The notes: generated by a model not told the origin, from the sequence alone. Shown: positions 52,319 to 62,108, counted from the first letter of the stretch. The stretch is 64,000 bases of DNA from Acrocarpospora pleiomorpha (GCF_009687885.1 NZ_BLAF01000055.1:1-64000); one strand, 5' to 3'. Numbers and translations: made by a program.

Positions 52319-53823
52319 CGGGACGCTCCAAACTGAGGGGTGTGCACGTCGCCGAGCGCGACGTGGATGATGTGTTCGTCGGTGTAGAAGTCGATGCTGC
52401 GGTGGCCGCCTTCATGCCCGACGCCGCTCTCCTTGACCCCGCCGAACGGGGTGCGCAGGTCGCGCACGTTGTGCGAGTTGAGCCAGATCATGCCGGCTTC
52501 GATGCGGCCGGCCACGCGGTGTCCGCGCTTCAGGTCGCTGGTCCACACGTAGCCGGCGAGGCCGTACCGGACGGCGTTCGCGAGCTCCAGCGCCTCGGCT
52601 TCGGTGTCGAACGGGGTCAGCGCGACGACCGGTCCGAAGATCTCCTCACGGAAGATCCGGGCGTCGGGCTTGACGTCGGCGAACACCGTCGGCGCGAGGT
52701 AGTTCCCCTCGGGCAGGTGTTCGGGCCGCCCACCGCCTGCGAGGAGCCGCGCCTCGCCCTTACCGATCTCGACGTAGGACAGCACGCGGTCGTAGTGCTC
52801 GGGATGCACCAGTGCGCCCACTTCCGTAGCGGGATCGCTCGGCGGCCCGACGACCACCCGAGCCGCGCGATCGGCGTAGCGGCGGCAGAACTCGTCGTAG
52901 ATTGGGCGCTCGACCAGGATTCGGGAGCCAGCGGTGCAGCGCTCCCCGTTCAGGGAGAAGACACCGAACAACGTGGAGTCGAGTGCAGCATCGAGATCGG
53001 TGTCGGCGAAAACGACCACGGGCGACTTGCCGCCGAGCTCCATCGACAGGCCCTTCAGATGCTCCGCTGCGGCGCGCATGATCACCTTCCCGGTCGTCGT
53101 CTCGCCGGTAAAGGAGATCAGCGGAACGTCAGGATGCTCGACAAGCGCGGCGCCCGCGTCCTCTCCGATCCCGTTGACCAGGTTGAACACGCCAGCCGGC
53201 ACGCCTGCATCTTCCATGATCCCCGGCCACAGGCCTGCGGAGAGCGGGGTGAACTCGGCAGGCTTGAGCACGACCGGGCAACCCGCAGCGAGCGCAGGGG
53301 CCAGCTTCCAGCTCTCGAGCATGAACGGTGTGTTCCACGGCGTGATGAGCCCGGCCACGCCGACCGGTTTGCGGACCACGTAGTTCAACTGGCTGCCCGG
53401 CACCGAGTAGGCCTCGTCACCCCGCGCGACGATCATGTCGGCGAAGAACCGGAAGTTCTCCGCCGCCCGCCGGGCCTGACCGCGGGCTTGCGTGATCGGC
53501 AAGCCGGTGTCGAAGGACTCGAGCTCGGCCAACCGGTCCTCGCGTGCCTCCACCGCATCGGCGATCGCGACCAGGACGCGTGCCCGTGCCCGCCCGGCCA
53601 TCGACGGCCAGGGGCCGTCGAGGAAGGCGCGCCTGGCCGCGGCGACGGCTCGGGCGATGTCCTCGGTGCCGCCGGCCGCCGCGGTCGCGTAGGGCTTGTT
53701 CGACACCGGGTCGATCACCTTGAAGGTGGCCCCGGATGCGCTGTCGACGGATCGCCCGTCGATGTAGTGCTGGAGGTGGCACGGCAGATCCGGCGGCACC
53801 GCCGAGGTCACCGTGCTGCTCAT
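52315..53823 (-). CDS. hpaE: 5-carboxymethyl-2-hydroxymuconate semialdehyde dehydrogenase
   Basis: A 502-aa NAD-dependent aldehyde dehydrogenase. The catalytic Glu is in MELGGKSPVVVFADTD (about residue 263) and the Cys in NGERCTAGSR (about 297). It ends with FGGVKESGVGHEGG. Neighbouring HpaD and the length support the HpaE call, oxidising the ring-cleavage aldehyde to the tricarboxylic acid. The start MSSTVTSAV overlaps the upstream gene by 4 bp. Confidence 0.92.
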   Translation of the reverse strand: MSSTVTSAVPPDLPCHLQHYIDGRSVDSASGATFKVIDPVSNKPYATAAAGGTEDIARAVAAARRAFLDGPWPSMAGRARARVLVAIADAVEAREDRLAELESFDTGLPITQARGQARRAAENFRFFADMIVARGDEAYSVPGSQLNYVVRKPVGVAGLITPWNTPFMLESWKLAPALAAGCPVVLKPAEFTPLSAGLWPGIMEDAGVPAGVFNLVNGIGEDAGAALVEHPDVPLISFTGETTTGKVIMRAAAEHLKGLSMELGGKSPVVVFADTDLDAALDSTLFGVFSLNGERCTAGSRILVERPIYDEFCRRYADRAARVVVGPPSDPATEVGALVHPEHYDRVLSYVEIGKGEARLLAGGGRPEHLPEGNYLAPTVFADVKPDARIFREEIFGPVVALTPFDTEAEALELANAVRYGLAGYVWTSDLKRGHRVAGRIEAGMIWLNSHNVRDLRTPFGGVKESGVGHEGGHRSIDFYTDEHIIHVALGDVHTPQFGASR

Positions 53824-54755
53824 CGGGTGGTTCCTTCCAGGGGCGAGAGCAGGTCGTCGACGCCGTTGAGGAGCGCCCTGCAGCGGGTCTGCCCATCGGT
53901 GGTGAGCGGGATCAGGGGCGGTCGGACGAACCCCGACTCCAGCAGCCCGCGTTGTGCCAGAAGCCACTTCACGGCGGCGGGGTTGGTCTCGGTGAACGTC
54001 AGGTCGACAAGGGGATGGAGCCGGTAGTGCAACTCGCGGGCGCGCTGCTGGTCGCCCCCGACAGAGGCCTCGTACATCGCGGCGACAGCGGCCGGGGCGA
54101 GGTTGGCGACAGCGCTGACGAAACCGACTCCACCGAGCGCCAGCAGGGGCAGGCACAACAGCTCGATGCCGGACCACACGAGCAGGTCGGGACCGCAGGC
54201 GTGGATGACGCGGGAGAAGTGCTCGAAGTCCTTGGTCGTCTCCTTGATCCCGACGATGTTGTCGAAGTCGCGGAAGAGTCGACCGACTGTCTCCGGATCG
54301 ATGTCCACGGCGGTGCGCGAGGGCACGTTGTAGATCACGATCGGCAGATCGGGATACTCGCGGGCGACCGTGGCGTACCAGGAGTAGAGGGCCTCCTGGG
54401 TCGGCCGGGCGTAGTACGGGGTGATGACGAGGGTGGCGTCGGCGCCGGCCTCACGCGCGATACCGGTCAGCTCCAGGGTCTCGTCGAGCTTCGCCGAGCC
54501 CGTTCCTGGGAGGAAGGGCACCCGGTCAGCGATGACGTTGGCGGCGAGCCGGATCGCCTCGGCCCGCTCCGGGAGCGTCTGGGCGCCCGGTTCACCGGTC
54601 GAGCCGCCCAGGGAGATCCCGTGCGAGCCGTTCGTGAGCTGGAACTCGATGAGCCGGCGCAGGCCGTCGGGATCCGGGGTTCCGTCGGAACGGAACGGTG
54701 TCACCACGGGAGCGATCGACCCGCGGATGCACGCGGGATCGGAGCGGTACTTCAT
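53820..54755 (-). CDS. DapA-family (Schiff-base) aldolase/lyase
   Basis: A 311-aa TIM-barrel enzyme of the dihydrodipicolinate synthase family: GGSTGEPGAQTLPERAE, the Tyr-containing IYNVPSRTAVDID and the Schiff-base lysine in VGIKETTKDFEHF. Classic homoprotocatechuate operons use the class II aldolase HpaI; this Schiff-base enzyme may replace it in splitting 4-hydroxy-2-oxoheptanedioate, or may perform a hydratase-like step. The assignment to this step is inference from the operon. Confidence 0.88.
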   Translation of the reverse strand: MKYRSDPACIRGSIAPVVTPFRSDGTPDPDGLRRLIEFQLTNGSHGISLGGSTGEPGAQTLPERAEAIRLAANVIADRVPFLPGTGSAKLDETLELTGIAREAGADATLVITPYYARPTQEALYSWYATVAREYPDLPIVIYNVPSRTAVDIDPETVGRLFRDFDNIVGIKETTKDFEHFSRVIHACGPDLLVWSGIELLCLPLLALGGVGFVSAVANLAPAAVAAMYEASVGGDQQRARELHYRLHPLVDLTFTETNPAAVKWLLAQRGLLESGFVRPPLIPLTTDGQTRCRALLNGVDDLLSPLEGTTR

Positions 54756-55438
54756 GGCTGGATCTCCTCGGGAGTGGCGGTCGGGTGGCCGGTGCCCGGT
54801 TGGGTGAGAAAGGCGTCGAGCGTGGCGAGGCGGTGCTCGCGTGCGAAGGCCTCGATGTCGGCGGCATCTGCCCGTACGCGGATCAGCCCGAGCATCCGGT
54901 CGTGTTCGGCAACGGACTGTGGGGCGCGGCCGGGGACGCTGAAGTGTGTGCGGAGCGTGCCCATGCGCGCCCATCCGCGCTCGACGAGGTCGGCGATGTG
55001 CGGGTTCGGGCAGCGCTGATACAGCAGCTGATGGAACTGCCCGTTGAGCGTGGTGAACGTGTGCGCGTCGCCGTCGTCGAGGCAGCGCCGCATCCGGTCG
55101 TTGATCTCGGCGGCGGTCGCCAGGTCGTCCAGGGGCACCATCGGTGCGGCCAACGCGGTCGCCGCGCCTTCGATGATCGCGAGGGTTTGCATAGTGTGCC
55201 GGTACTCGGTTGTGTCGATCGCGCTGACCCGAGCGCCGACGTTGCGTTCGAAATCGACGAGCCGTTCCGCTTCGAGCCGTCGCACGGCCTCCCGGACCGG
55301 GACGGAGGATACGTTCAGCTCACGGGCCAAGCGGTCGAGGACCAGCCGGAAACCGGGTGCGTACCGGCCGTCGAGGATGCGTCGGCGGATGATGGAGTAG
55401 GCGTGGTCGGACTTGCTGGCCGCACGCTGGGCGGTCAC
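54752..55438 (-). CDS. GntR-family regulator (FCD type) of the homoprotocatechuate operon
   Basis: A protein of about 228 aa. The winged HTH is at about 10-75 (RLARELNVSSVPVREAVRRLE) and the FCD domain follows (HTFTTLNGQFHQLLYQR). GTG 55438 overlaps the TGA of the upstream fusion gene; the frame also continues 11 codons further. The palindrome TCGTATACGA at 56939-56948, upstream of the operon's first gene, is a classical FadR-type site and the likely target. Confidence 0.88.
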   Translation of the reverse strand: MTAQRAASKSDHAYSIIRRRILDGRYAPGFRLVLDRLARELNVSSVPVREAVRRLEAERLVDFERNVGARVSAIDTTEYRHTMQTLAIIEGAATALAAPMVPLDDLATAAEINDRMRRCLDDGDAHTFTTLNGQFHQLLYQRCPNPHIADLVERGWARMGTLRTHFSVPGRAPQSVAEHDRMLGLIRVRADAADIEAFAREHRLATLDAFLTQPGTGHPTATPEEIQP

Positions 55439-56904
55439 CACGGTAGCTCGTCCGTCCGCTTCGCACGCCATGCGTGGTAGTGCTCGACCCAGTTACCCGC
55501 CAGGGGGTACAGGCCGTCGACGGACTCCCCGGCCTTGACCTGTTCGGTGATGAACTCCTCCTGCAACTCCTGCTCGCGGACATCTGCGAGCACATCCGCG
55601 GCCAGTGCGGCGGGCACCACCACGACGCCGTCGTCGTCACCGACCACGATGTCGCCGGGCAGGACCGTGGCCCCACCGCAGCCGATGGCCACGTCGAAGT
55701 CCCACGGCAAGTGCCGACGGCCCAGGACAGCCGGGTGCGGTGGGCCGGAGAAGACCGGGATGTCGAGGGCGGCGACCGCGGCGACATCCCGGACGCCTCC
55801 GTCAGTCACGATCGCGGCCGCACCCCGGACCTGCGCCCGCAGTGCCAGGATGTCGCCGATCGTCCCGCTGCCGCGCTCCCCGCGCGCCTCCATCACCAGC
55901 ACCTCGCCCCGGCCGACCGTGTCGATCGCTTGCTTCTGCGCGGTGAAGCCGGCCGTGCGTTCCTTGACGAGGTCCTCGCGCAGCGGGAGGTAGCGCAGTG
56001 TCCGGGCGCGCCCGGCGAACCTCGCGCCGGGTTGGGTGCTGCGCACCCCTTCGATTGCCACGCTGTCGAGGCCTCGTCGGCGCAGCTGCACCGAGATCGT
56101 CGCGACCGCGACGGATCCGAGCCCGGCGACGACCTCGTCGGGGGGTACGGGCTGATTGTCGACGAGGGGGCGTCCCCATGTGTCGGCCCGCAGCTGGGCA
56201 TCGACCCGGGGCGGGGCACCCGGGCCCGTCAGCTCGGGGCCGTCGACGACCGGTGAGCGCAGCCGGCCGGAACTGGCGTCGTCTCCCGGAGCGAGGCTGT
56301 CGACCTCGACCTCGACGACGTCACCCGGAACGGCGACCGAGGCGCCCGCCGGTGTCCCGGTCAGGATCACGTCGCCGATCTCGAGAATCATCGTGCGTGA
56401 CAGGTCGGCCACGAGCTCGGCGAACGGGAAGAGCAGATCGGCCGTGACGTCCGACTGCACGAGCTCACCGTTGATCCAGGTCCGCACCCGCAGCGCCGCA
56501 GGGTCCAACCCGGCGGCGTCGAGCAGCCGCGGGCCCAGCGGCGTGTAGCCGTCCGCGCTCTTTGAGCGCACGTTCGCGCCGCGGTCGGCGTAGCGCAGGT
56601 CGTGCAATCCCACGTCGTTCGCGGCCGTCACCCAGCCCACGTGCGCCCACGCGTCTGCTGGGCTGACCGCACGGCAGGCCGTGCCGATCACCAGCGCGAT
56701 CTCGCCCTCGTAGCCGAGCAATTCAGTGCCGGCAGGCCGGACCAGCGGATCACCGTCGGCCGCCAGCGACGACGAGGCCTTCAGGAAGTACGAGCCATGA
56801 GTAGGGGTGCGGCCGCGCTGAGCAGCACGGCTGGGGTAGTTCACGTGAACCGCGATGATCTTGCCTGGGCGATGCCCGACCATGGCCGTGACAGGGTCGG
56901 TCAC
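55435..56904 (-). CDS. fumarylacetoacetate hydrolase-RraA fusion, HpaG-like isomerase/decarboxylase
   Basis: A 489-aa bifunctional protein and first gene of the operon. Residues about 1-240 are an FAH domain (YEGEIALVIGTACRAV, DRGANVRSKSADGYTPLGP, GDVILTGTPAG) as in HpaG/HpcE, which decarboxylates and isomerises 5-oxopent-3-ene-1,2,5-tricarboxylate. Residues about 265-460 are an RraA-like domain (GTIGDILALRAQ ... IVTDGGVRDVA) with the Arg-Asp pair of the aldolase/oxaloacetate-decarboxylase subfamily. GTG with AGGAGG upstream is chosen over an earlier in-frame ATG. Confidence 0.92.
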   Translation of the reverse strand: MTDPVTAMVGHRPGKIIAVHVNYPSRAAQRGRTPTHGSYFLKASSSLAADGDPLVRPAGTELLGYEGEIALVIGTACRAVSPADAWAHVGWVTAANDVGLHDLRYADRGANVRSKSADGYTPLGPRLLDAAGLDPAALRVRTWINGELVQSDVTADLLFPFAELVADLSRTMILEIGDVILTGTPAGASVAVPGDVVEVEVDSLAPGDDASSGRLRSPVVDGPELTGPGAPPRVDAQLRADTWGRPLVDNQPVPPDEVVAGLGSVAVATISVQLRRRGLDSVAIEGVRSTQPGARFAGRARTLRYLPLREDLVKERTAGFTAQKQAIDTVGRGEVLVMEARGERGSGTIGDILALRAQVRGAAAIVTDGGVRDVAAVAALDIPVFSGPPHPAVLGRRHLPWDFDVAIGCGGATVLPGDIVVGDDDGVVVVPAALAADVLADVREQELQEEFITEQVKAGESVDGLYPLAGNWVEHYHAWRAKRTDELPW

Positions 56905-56938
56905 GCTCGCCTCCTTTGCCGTGGGACCGTCCCTAGAT

Positions 56939-56948
56939 TCGTATACGA
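56939..56948. promoter_or_regulatory. FadR/GntR-type operator
   Basis: TCGTATACGA is a perfect 10-bp palindrome in an A+T-rich pocket, 35 bp upstream of the operon's first start codon. The GTATAC core is typical for FCD-type GntR regulators, one of which is encoded in this operon. Confidence 0.65.
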
Positions 56949-57490
56949 TTCGATTCCCGTGGAAAACGACTCTTTTCCTCGGTGAATCCACGGAAAATCT
57001 GTGGAGTGCGGACCGTCGTGGTGGAGGGCACCGTCGGCACGTCCGTCTACGTCCCGGACCGGCTCGACGTCATGGAGCACACTCGCCCATTCGACAAGCG
57101 GCTCACATCGGTCACCTTTGGGCCGGTGACCTTCGGTGTTCAGCTACGGCGACCGCAGGCCGCATCGAGATCAGTGACCCTGAGACCCCGTACGAGGCGA
57201 TCGTCGTCGAAGCCCGCAAGTAGGCCCAGGCCCGCCTTCGGGGCAGATGGGGGCGCTCGTCACGGGAGAACTGCGTTGGCGCCCTCCGAGCGCTGTTCAA
57301 GCGAGCCAAGCGCGCCCGGCTCATCACCGACGACCGGCCGCAGAGCTTAACAAGCCCACCCGCCTCCGGAGCCGGCGCCGTGCCCTGGCCGAGCCCGAGC
57401 TGGCCGAGGCCGTCGAGGAGGTCCGGATGTGCAGCCGGGACCTCGCCCTCGACCTGCTGCTGGTCGTACTTCTCTTAGCTTGACCCGCAC
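56949..57490. other. gene-poor stretch with decayed coding fragments
   Basis: About 540 bp with no intact gene. Plus-strand bits such as VRTVVVEGTVGTSVYVPDRL (57003 on) and AEPELAEAVEEVRMC (near 57390-57430) look like fragments of former proteins but match nothing I can name and lie in different frames. Confidence 0.4.
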
Positions 57491-57498
57491 TTTGCCCT

Positions 57499-57508
57499 AC
57501 GATATCGT
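57499..57508. promoter_or_regulatory. palindrome upstream of the hydantoinase-type operon
   Basis: ACGATATCGT is a perfect 10-bp palindrome followed by CTGACAACA, about 140 bp before the first gene. A possible operator; no regulator gene is adjacent downstream in the window. Confidence 0.4.
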
Positions 57509-57644
57509 CTGACAACACCGTGACGAAGATGTGTCGCGGATCCTTGGCACCGTGAGGTGAGGGTGTATGGAGATCGCGACTGCGGCGCACGCGTGCGCCG
57601 CAAATAGTCGAAGGCGCGGCCCCGCCGTTGGTGACACCCGGGCG

Positions 57645-58370
57645 ATGCCCGACCAACCGACGAATGCTGGTGCTGTTCGCCCGCCTCTCTCAGAGAGTCT
57701 CCGTGATGACCGGGCGCGCGACCTCGCTCGGTTGTATGAGTCGTCGGGGCTCGCTCAGCACCTCGGCATGGGCAACCGGCCGGCGGTGCTGCTCATCGAT
57801 CTGTTTCGCGCGTTCACCGATCCGGAGTCACCACTGGCCATGCCGGTCGGGGAGCTGATCGAGCCGACCGCGCGGCTGCTGCGTGAGGCTCGTGCCCTAG
57901 GCGTACCTGTGGTGCACACGATCGTGCGCTACCACCACGACGCGGAGTTGGGTGTGCTGGGCGAGAAGAACCCGGTCCTGCGCCTTCTCACGAGCGACAG
58001 CCCGCTCGCCGCGGTGGACCCGCGGCTGGACCCGGACGGAGCCGATCTCGTCGTCGACAAGAAGGGTGCGAGCGCCTTCCACGCGTCGACCCTGCGGGGG
58101 ATCTTGAACGCGCTCGGCGTGGATAGCGTCGTTGTGGCCGGTGTGTCTACCAGTGGGTGCGTGCGAGCGACGGTGGTGGACGCCATCCAGCTCGGGCTAC
58201 GCCCGATCGTGGTGCGCGAGTGCACTGCCGATCGCAGCGCGTTCGCCCACGAGATCGCGCTGGCCGACATTGAGTTTAGGTACGGCGACGTCGAGTCGCT
58301 GGAGTATGTGATCGCCGGCCTCCACGGCATCGTCGGCGACCGAAAGGATGATGATGCGCGTCGCAACTGA
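57645..58370 (+). CDS. isochorismatase-family amidohydrolase (carbamoylsarcosine/maleamate amidase-like)
   Basis: A 241-aa cysteine hydrolase. The catalytic Asp is in VLLIDLFRAF, the Lys in VVDKKGASAF and the Cys in VAGVSTSGCVRATVVDA, with the cis-peptide loop intact. Relatives hydrolyse N-carbamoylsarcosine or maleamate to the free acid and ammonia. The start at MPDQPTNAG is chosen because the 26 codons upstream look non-native; an ATG at 57567 is the alternative. It overlaps hyuA by about 23 bp, so it opens an operon in which it probably acts after the cyclic imide is opened. Confidence 0.88.
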   Translation: MPDQPTNAGAVRPPLSESLRDDRARDLARLYESSGLAQHLGMGNRPAVLLIDLFRAFTDPESPLAMPVGELIEPTARLLREARALGVPVVHTIVRYHHDAELGVLGEKNPVLRLLTSDSPLAAVDPRLDPDGADLVVDKKGASAFHASTLRGILNALGVDSVVVAGVSTSGCVRATVVDAIQLGLRPIVVRECTADRSAFAHEIALADIEFRYGDVESLEYVIAGLHGIVGDRKDDDARRN

Positions 58371-60417
58371 TATCGGCGGCACGTTCACGGACTTGGCGTA
58401 TGTCGGGGCCGACCGCGTGCTACGCGTCGACAAGGTTTCCAGCACGCCGGGCGAGTTCGAGGTGGCTGTTGACCAGGTGCTCGACCAGGCCGGCATATGT
58501 CCAGAGGACAACGTGGAGTCGTTCATCCACGGCTCGACCGTTGTTATCAACGCGCTCATCGAGCGCAAGGGAGGTCCGACTGCGCTGATCACCACCGCCG
58601 GGTTCCGCGACGTTCTCGAGATCGGGCGTTCGAACCGCCCCGACGCCTACAACTACCGGTACCGCAAGCCGCGACCGTTCGTCGAGCGCCATCTCCGCTT
58701 CGAAGTTCGGGAGCGGCTGGCTCGCGATGGTCAGGAACTGACTCCGCTCGATGTGGCCGAGTGCGAGATGGCGGCCATCGCGGCGAAGGCTGCGGGCGCA
58801 CAGGCCATCGCAATCTGCTTCCTGCACGCGTACGCCAACCCCGTCCATGAGATCGCGTGCGCCGAGGCCGTCAAGCAGGTGTACCCCGAGGCCTTCGTCA
58901 CGATGTCGCACGAGACGACCCGCGAATGGCGCGAGTACGAGCGCACCAGCACCGCCGTCTTGAACGCCTACGTGCAAGAGGTAGCCGCCACGTATCTCGA
59001 ACGGCTCGAGAAGCGGCTGGTCGCCCGAGGCATCGACCGATCACTGCAGGTAATGCAATCCAACGGGGGCACGGTCTCGTTCCGTCACGCGCGCGAGCTT
59101 CCGATCAAGCTGGTCGAATCCGGGCCCGTCGCCGGTGTCGCAGCGGCCGCGGCAATGGGGCTCGCCGCCGGGCGCGAGAACATCATCTCGCTCGATATCG
59201 GCGGTACGACCGCCAAGAGCTCCCTGATCGAGCGGGGCGAGGTACGCCTCACGACCGACTACCGCATCGACCGCACACCGCGCTCGCCGGGATACCCGAT
59301 CAAGTCACCAGTGGTCGACATCGTCGAGATCGGTGCCGGCGGGGGGTCGATCGCATGGACGGACGAGCTCGGCCGGCTGGGCCTCGGCCCGCAGAGCGCC
59401 GGCGCTCGGCCCGGGCCAGCGTGCTACCCGAACGGCGGCACGCTGCCGACGGTGACCGACGCCAACCTGGTTGCGGGTCGCATCAACCCAGCGTTGTTCC
59501 TGGGCGGCCGGCTGGCGGTCAGCGTCGACCGGGCCCGAGCCGCGATCGCCACCGTGGCGCGTCCGCTCGGGCTGGAAGTGGAGGAAGCGGCGCTGGGGAT
59601 CATCCGCCTCGCCGACGCCAAGATGCTCAACGCCATCAAGCTCGTGTCGGTGCGACGCGGGTATGACCCGCGCGACTTCCACCTGATGGCCTTCGGTGGC
59701 GGCGGGCCGGTGCACGGAGCGGCGCTGGGTGCCGAACTGCGGACGCGCTCCATCGTCATCCCGCCAGCGGCAGGCATGTTCTCTGCTGTCGGCATGCTCA
59801 TGACGCGCCTGCGCGCGGACTGGGTGCAGACGAAGGTCCTCCCGGCGGTCCCTGACAGCGGCGAAGTAGTCACTGAAGTGTGGCGCGACCTCCAGACGGA
59901 AGCGCTGGCGCATTTCGATGCCGAAGGGATCGATCCCGCCGAGGTCACGTTCACGCACGCGCTCGATCTCCGTTACCTCGGCCAGGAGCACACCGTCACC
60001 GTGCGCGTGACCCCGGCGGCGTCGATCCCCGAGATCATCAGCGTATTCGGCGAACAGCACGAGCAGGAGTTCACGTTCCAACTCGCCGCTCCCGTGGAGA
60101 TCGTCGACTTTCACCTGACCGCCCTCCACATCGGCCCACCCCCGTTCCACCTGTCCGCGCTGCCGAGCGCGACCTCGGCCGACGAGGCATTGAAGGGCGA
60201 GCGCCCAGTGTTGTTCGAACGCACCGGGCATGTCTCGGTGCCCACCTATGACCGGGCTCTGCTCGGCGTGGGAGTCGCCCTGGACGGCCCCGCGATCATC
60301 GAAGAGGCGTCGTCGTCCACTGTCGTCGGCCCGCAGCAGCGCGCGGCCGTTGACGAGCAGGGTTCGATCGTGATCACGCAGAAGGTGGCTACCAAGGAGC
60401 AGGAGGTGCTCTCGTGA
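58348..60417 (+). CDS. hyuA: hydantoinase/oxoprolinase subunit A
   Basis: A 689-aa ATP-dependent ring-opening subunit of the hydantoinase A/oxoprolinase family. The N-terminal ATP-phosphate loop is VATDIGGTFTDLAYVG and the second SLDIGGTTAKSSLIE near residue 285; HyuA-type PRSPGYPIKSPVVDIVEIGAGGGSIAW is present. It forms a complex with HyuB (4-bp overlap, GTGA). Relatives hydrolyse N-methylhydantoin or 5-oxoproline, or carboxylate ketones. ATG 58348 is followed by two more ATGs. Confidence 0.93.
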   Translation: MMMRVATDIGGTFTDLAYVGADRVLRVDKVSSTPGEFEVAVDQVLDQAGICPEDNVESFIHGSTVVINALIERKGGPTALITTAGFRDVLEIGRSNRPDAYNYRYRKPRPFVERHLRFEVRERLARDGQELTPLDVAECEMAAIAAKAAGAQAIAICFLHAYANPVHEIACAEAVKQVYPEAFVTMSHETTREWREYERTSTAVLNAYVQEVAATYLERLEKRLVARGIDRSLQVMQSNGGTVSFRHARELPIKLVESGPVAGVAAAAAMGLAAGRENIISLDIGGTTAKSSLIERGEVRLTTDYRIDRTPRSPGYPIKSPVVDIVEIGAGGGSIAWTDELGRLGLGPQSAGARPGPACYPNGGTLPTVTDANLVAGRINPALFLGGRLAVSVDRARAAIATVARPLGLEVEEAALGIIRLADAKMLNAIKLVSVRRGYDPRDFHLMAFGGGGPVHGAALGAELRTRSIVIPPAAGMFSAVGMLMTRLRADWVQTKVLPAVPDSGEVVTEVWRDLQTEALAHFDAEGIDPAEVTFTHALDLRYLGQEHTVTVRVTPAASIPEIISVFGEQHEQEFTFQLAAPVEIVDFHLTALHIGPPPFHLSALPSATSADEALKGERPVLFERTGHVSVPTYDRALLGVGVALDGPAIIEEASSSTVVGPQQRAAVDEQGSIVITQKVATKEQEVLS

Positions 60418-62108
60418 GGATCGCCGACGACAAGGTTTACGACCCGTTCGACCTCGAGATCGTCCGCGAATACGTTCAAGCGGCGACCGAGGAGATGTTC
60501 GCCGTGACCTTGCGATCGAGCCAGAGCACCATGATCTACGAGGTGCTCGACTTCGCCGTTGGTATCACCGACGTCCACGGTCGGCCGGTGTCCCAGGGAG
60601 CTGGCCTGGCAATCCTCCCGGCGATCTTCGGCGAAGTGGTGCGGGGTGCCCTGCTGCAGTACCCCATCGACCGCCTGGTTGAAGGGGACATCCTCATCTC
60701 CAACGATCCATACGCCCCGGGCGGCACCCATCTCAATGACTTCTGCCTCTTGATGCCGGTGTTCTTCGATGGCGAAGTCGTGGGCTTCGCCGCAAACAAG
60801 GCGCACTGGATCGACGTCGGTGGCAAGGAGCCGGGCAGCACCCCGGTCGACGCCGCGGAGATGTTCGAGGAGGGTATCCGAGTCCCATGGATGAAGGCGT
60901 TCCGCGCCGGGGCGCTCGACGAGTCGCTCGCCCGTCTGCTGGCCGCCAACTCGCGGGCGCCGTCAGCCGTCGTTGGCGACCTCCATGCGCAGGCCGCGTC
61001 GGTGCGCACAGGGGCTCGACGCGTTCAGGAGATCTGCGCCCGCTACGGGCCGGATACCTATTTCGTGAGCCTCGACCGGTTGATCAGCGAAACGGCCCAG
61101 CGCAGTCGCGCTGCCTTGGCGGAGGTGCCGCACGGTACCTGGCGGGCGGAGCAGACGATCGAGATCGGTGGAGAGACGGCCGTCGCGCGTGTCAGCGTCG
61201 CCATCGACGACGACGGGATGACGTGTGATTTCACCGGCACTGATCCGCAACTCGTGCGTGCCTCGATCAATCTCGCCGGTAGCGGGTTGCTGCAGGCATG
61301 CTCAACCGTCTTCCAGGCGGCGATCGGTCCAGACGTGCCGATCAACGCGGGAACGTACGAGCCGCTTCGCGTGGTCTGCCCACAAGGTACGTTCCTCACC
61401 GCTCAGTCGCCCGCCGCGTTGTCCCTCTACTTCCAGGCGATCGCCGTCGCCGCGGACCTGGTGTGGAAAGCACTGTCTCACGTCATCCCGGAGCGGCTGC
61501 CGGCTGGGCACTTCCTCTTCGGGGGGATCCTTGTGCTGTCGGGCCCGGCACCGGGCGGCGGTGTATTCGTCATGGCCGAACCGAACCCGGGCGGCTGGGG
61601 CGCGGGAGTCGGGGCGGATGGTGAGCGGGCGTTGGTGTCGCTGCACGGCGGTGACACGCTGAACGTTCCAGTGGAGGTCGTCGAGCAGCGCTATCCCGTC
61701 TTGATCGAGCGCTACGGCTACGACACATCGCCGGGCGGCGCGGGGCAGTGGCGGGGCGGAGAGGGGATCGTGCGTGCGTGCCGGGTCCTCAGCGACTGGG
61801 CGATGGCGACCCCGATGGGCGACCACCGCACGGTGCCGACGTGGGGTTCCGAAGGGGGGCAAAACGGCACGTTCAACCGCACCGAGGTGCATCGCGCCGA
61901 TGGGACGACGGAGACGCACGTGGCCAGCGTCCGACTGATGCTGGGCGAGGGTGACGTCATCTGCACCGTGACCGGCAAGGGGGGCGGCTGGGGCGACCCA
62001 CGCCGGCGCGACCCTGATCTTGTCCGGCGCGATGTCCGGGACGGCTTCGTGACCGCCGCTGATGCCTCTGCGATCTACGGCGTCACGGTTGACGGGGCGT
62101 CGCTGTGA
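60414..62108 (+). CDS. hyuB: hydantoinase/oxoprolinase subunit B
   Basis: A 564-aa subunit starting at GTG. It has DPFDLEIVREYVQAATEEMF at the N-terminus, then SNDPYAPGGTHLNDFCLLMP with the metal-ligand Asp/His, AHWIDVGGKEPGS, and the C-terminal GKGGGWGDPRRRDP. This is the full length and order of HyuB/acetophenone-carboxylase-like beta subunits. It overlaps both neighbours by 4 bp. Together with HyuA it probably opens a cyclic imide or lactam at ATP cost. Confidence 0.93.
   Translation: MRIADDKVYDPFDLEIVREYVQAATEEMFAVTLRSSQSTMIYEVLDFAVGITDVHGRPVSQGAGLAILPAIFGEVVRGALLQYPIDRLVEGDILISNDPYAPGGTHLNDFCLLMPVFFDGEVVGFAANKAHWIDVGGKEPGSTPVDAAEMFEEGIRVPWMKAFRAGALDESLARLLAANSRAPSAVVGDLHAQAASVRTGARRVQEICARYGPDTYFVSLDRLISETAQRSRAALAEVPHGTWRAEQTIEIGGETAVARVSVAIDDDGMTCDFTGTDPQLVRASINLAGSGLLQACSTVFQAAIGPDVPINAGTYEPLRVVCPQGTFLTAQSPAALSLYFQAIAVAADLVWKALSHVIPERLPAGHFLFGGILVLSGPAPGGGVFVMAEPNPGGWGAGVGADGERALVSLHGGDTLNVPVEVVEQRYPVLIERYGYDTSPGGAGQWRGGEGIVRACRVLSDWAMATPMGDHRTVPTWGSEGGQNGTFNRTEVHRADGTTETHVASVRLMLGEGDVICTVTGKGGGWGDPRRRDPDLVRRDVRDGFVTAADASAIYGVTVDGASL

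Noticed and set aside
57247..57483. 78-codon ORF ending LALDLLLVVLLLA
   Set aside because: Hydrophobic tail looks intriguing but the frame has no convincing start region and lies in a stretch of decayed fragments.
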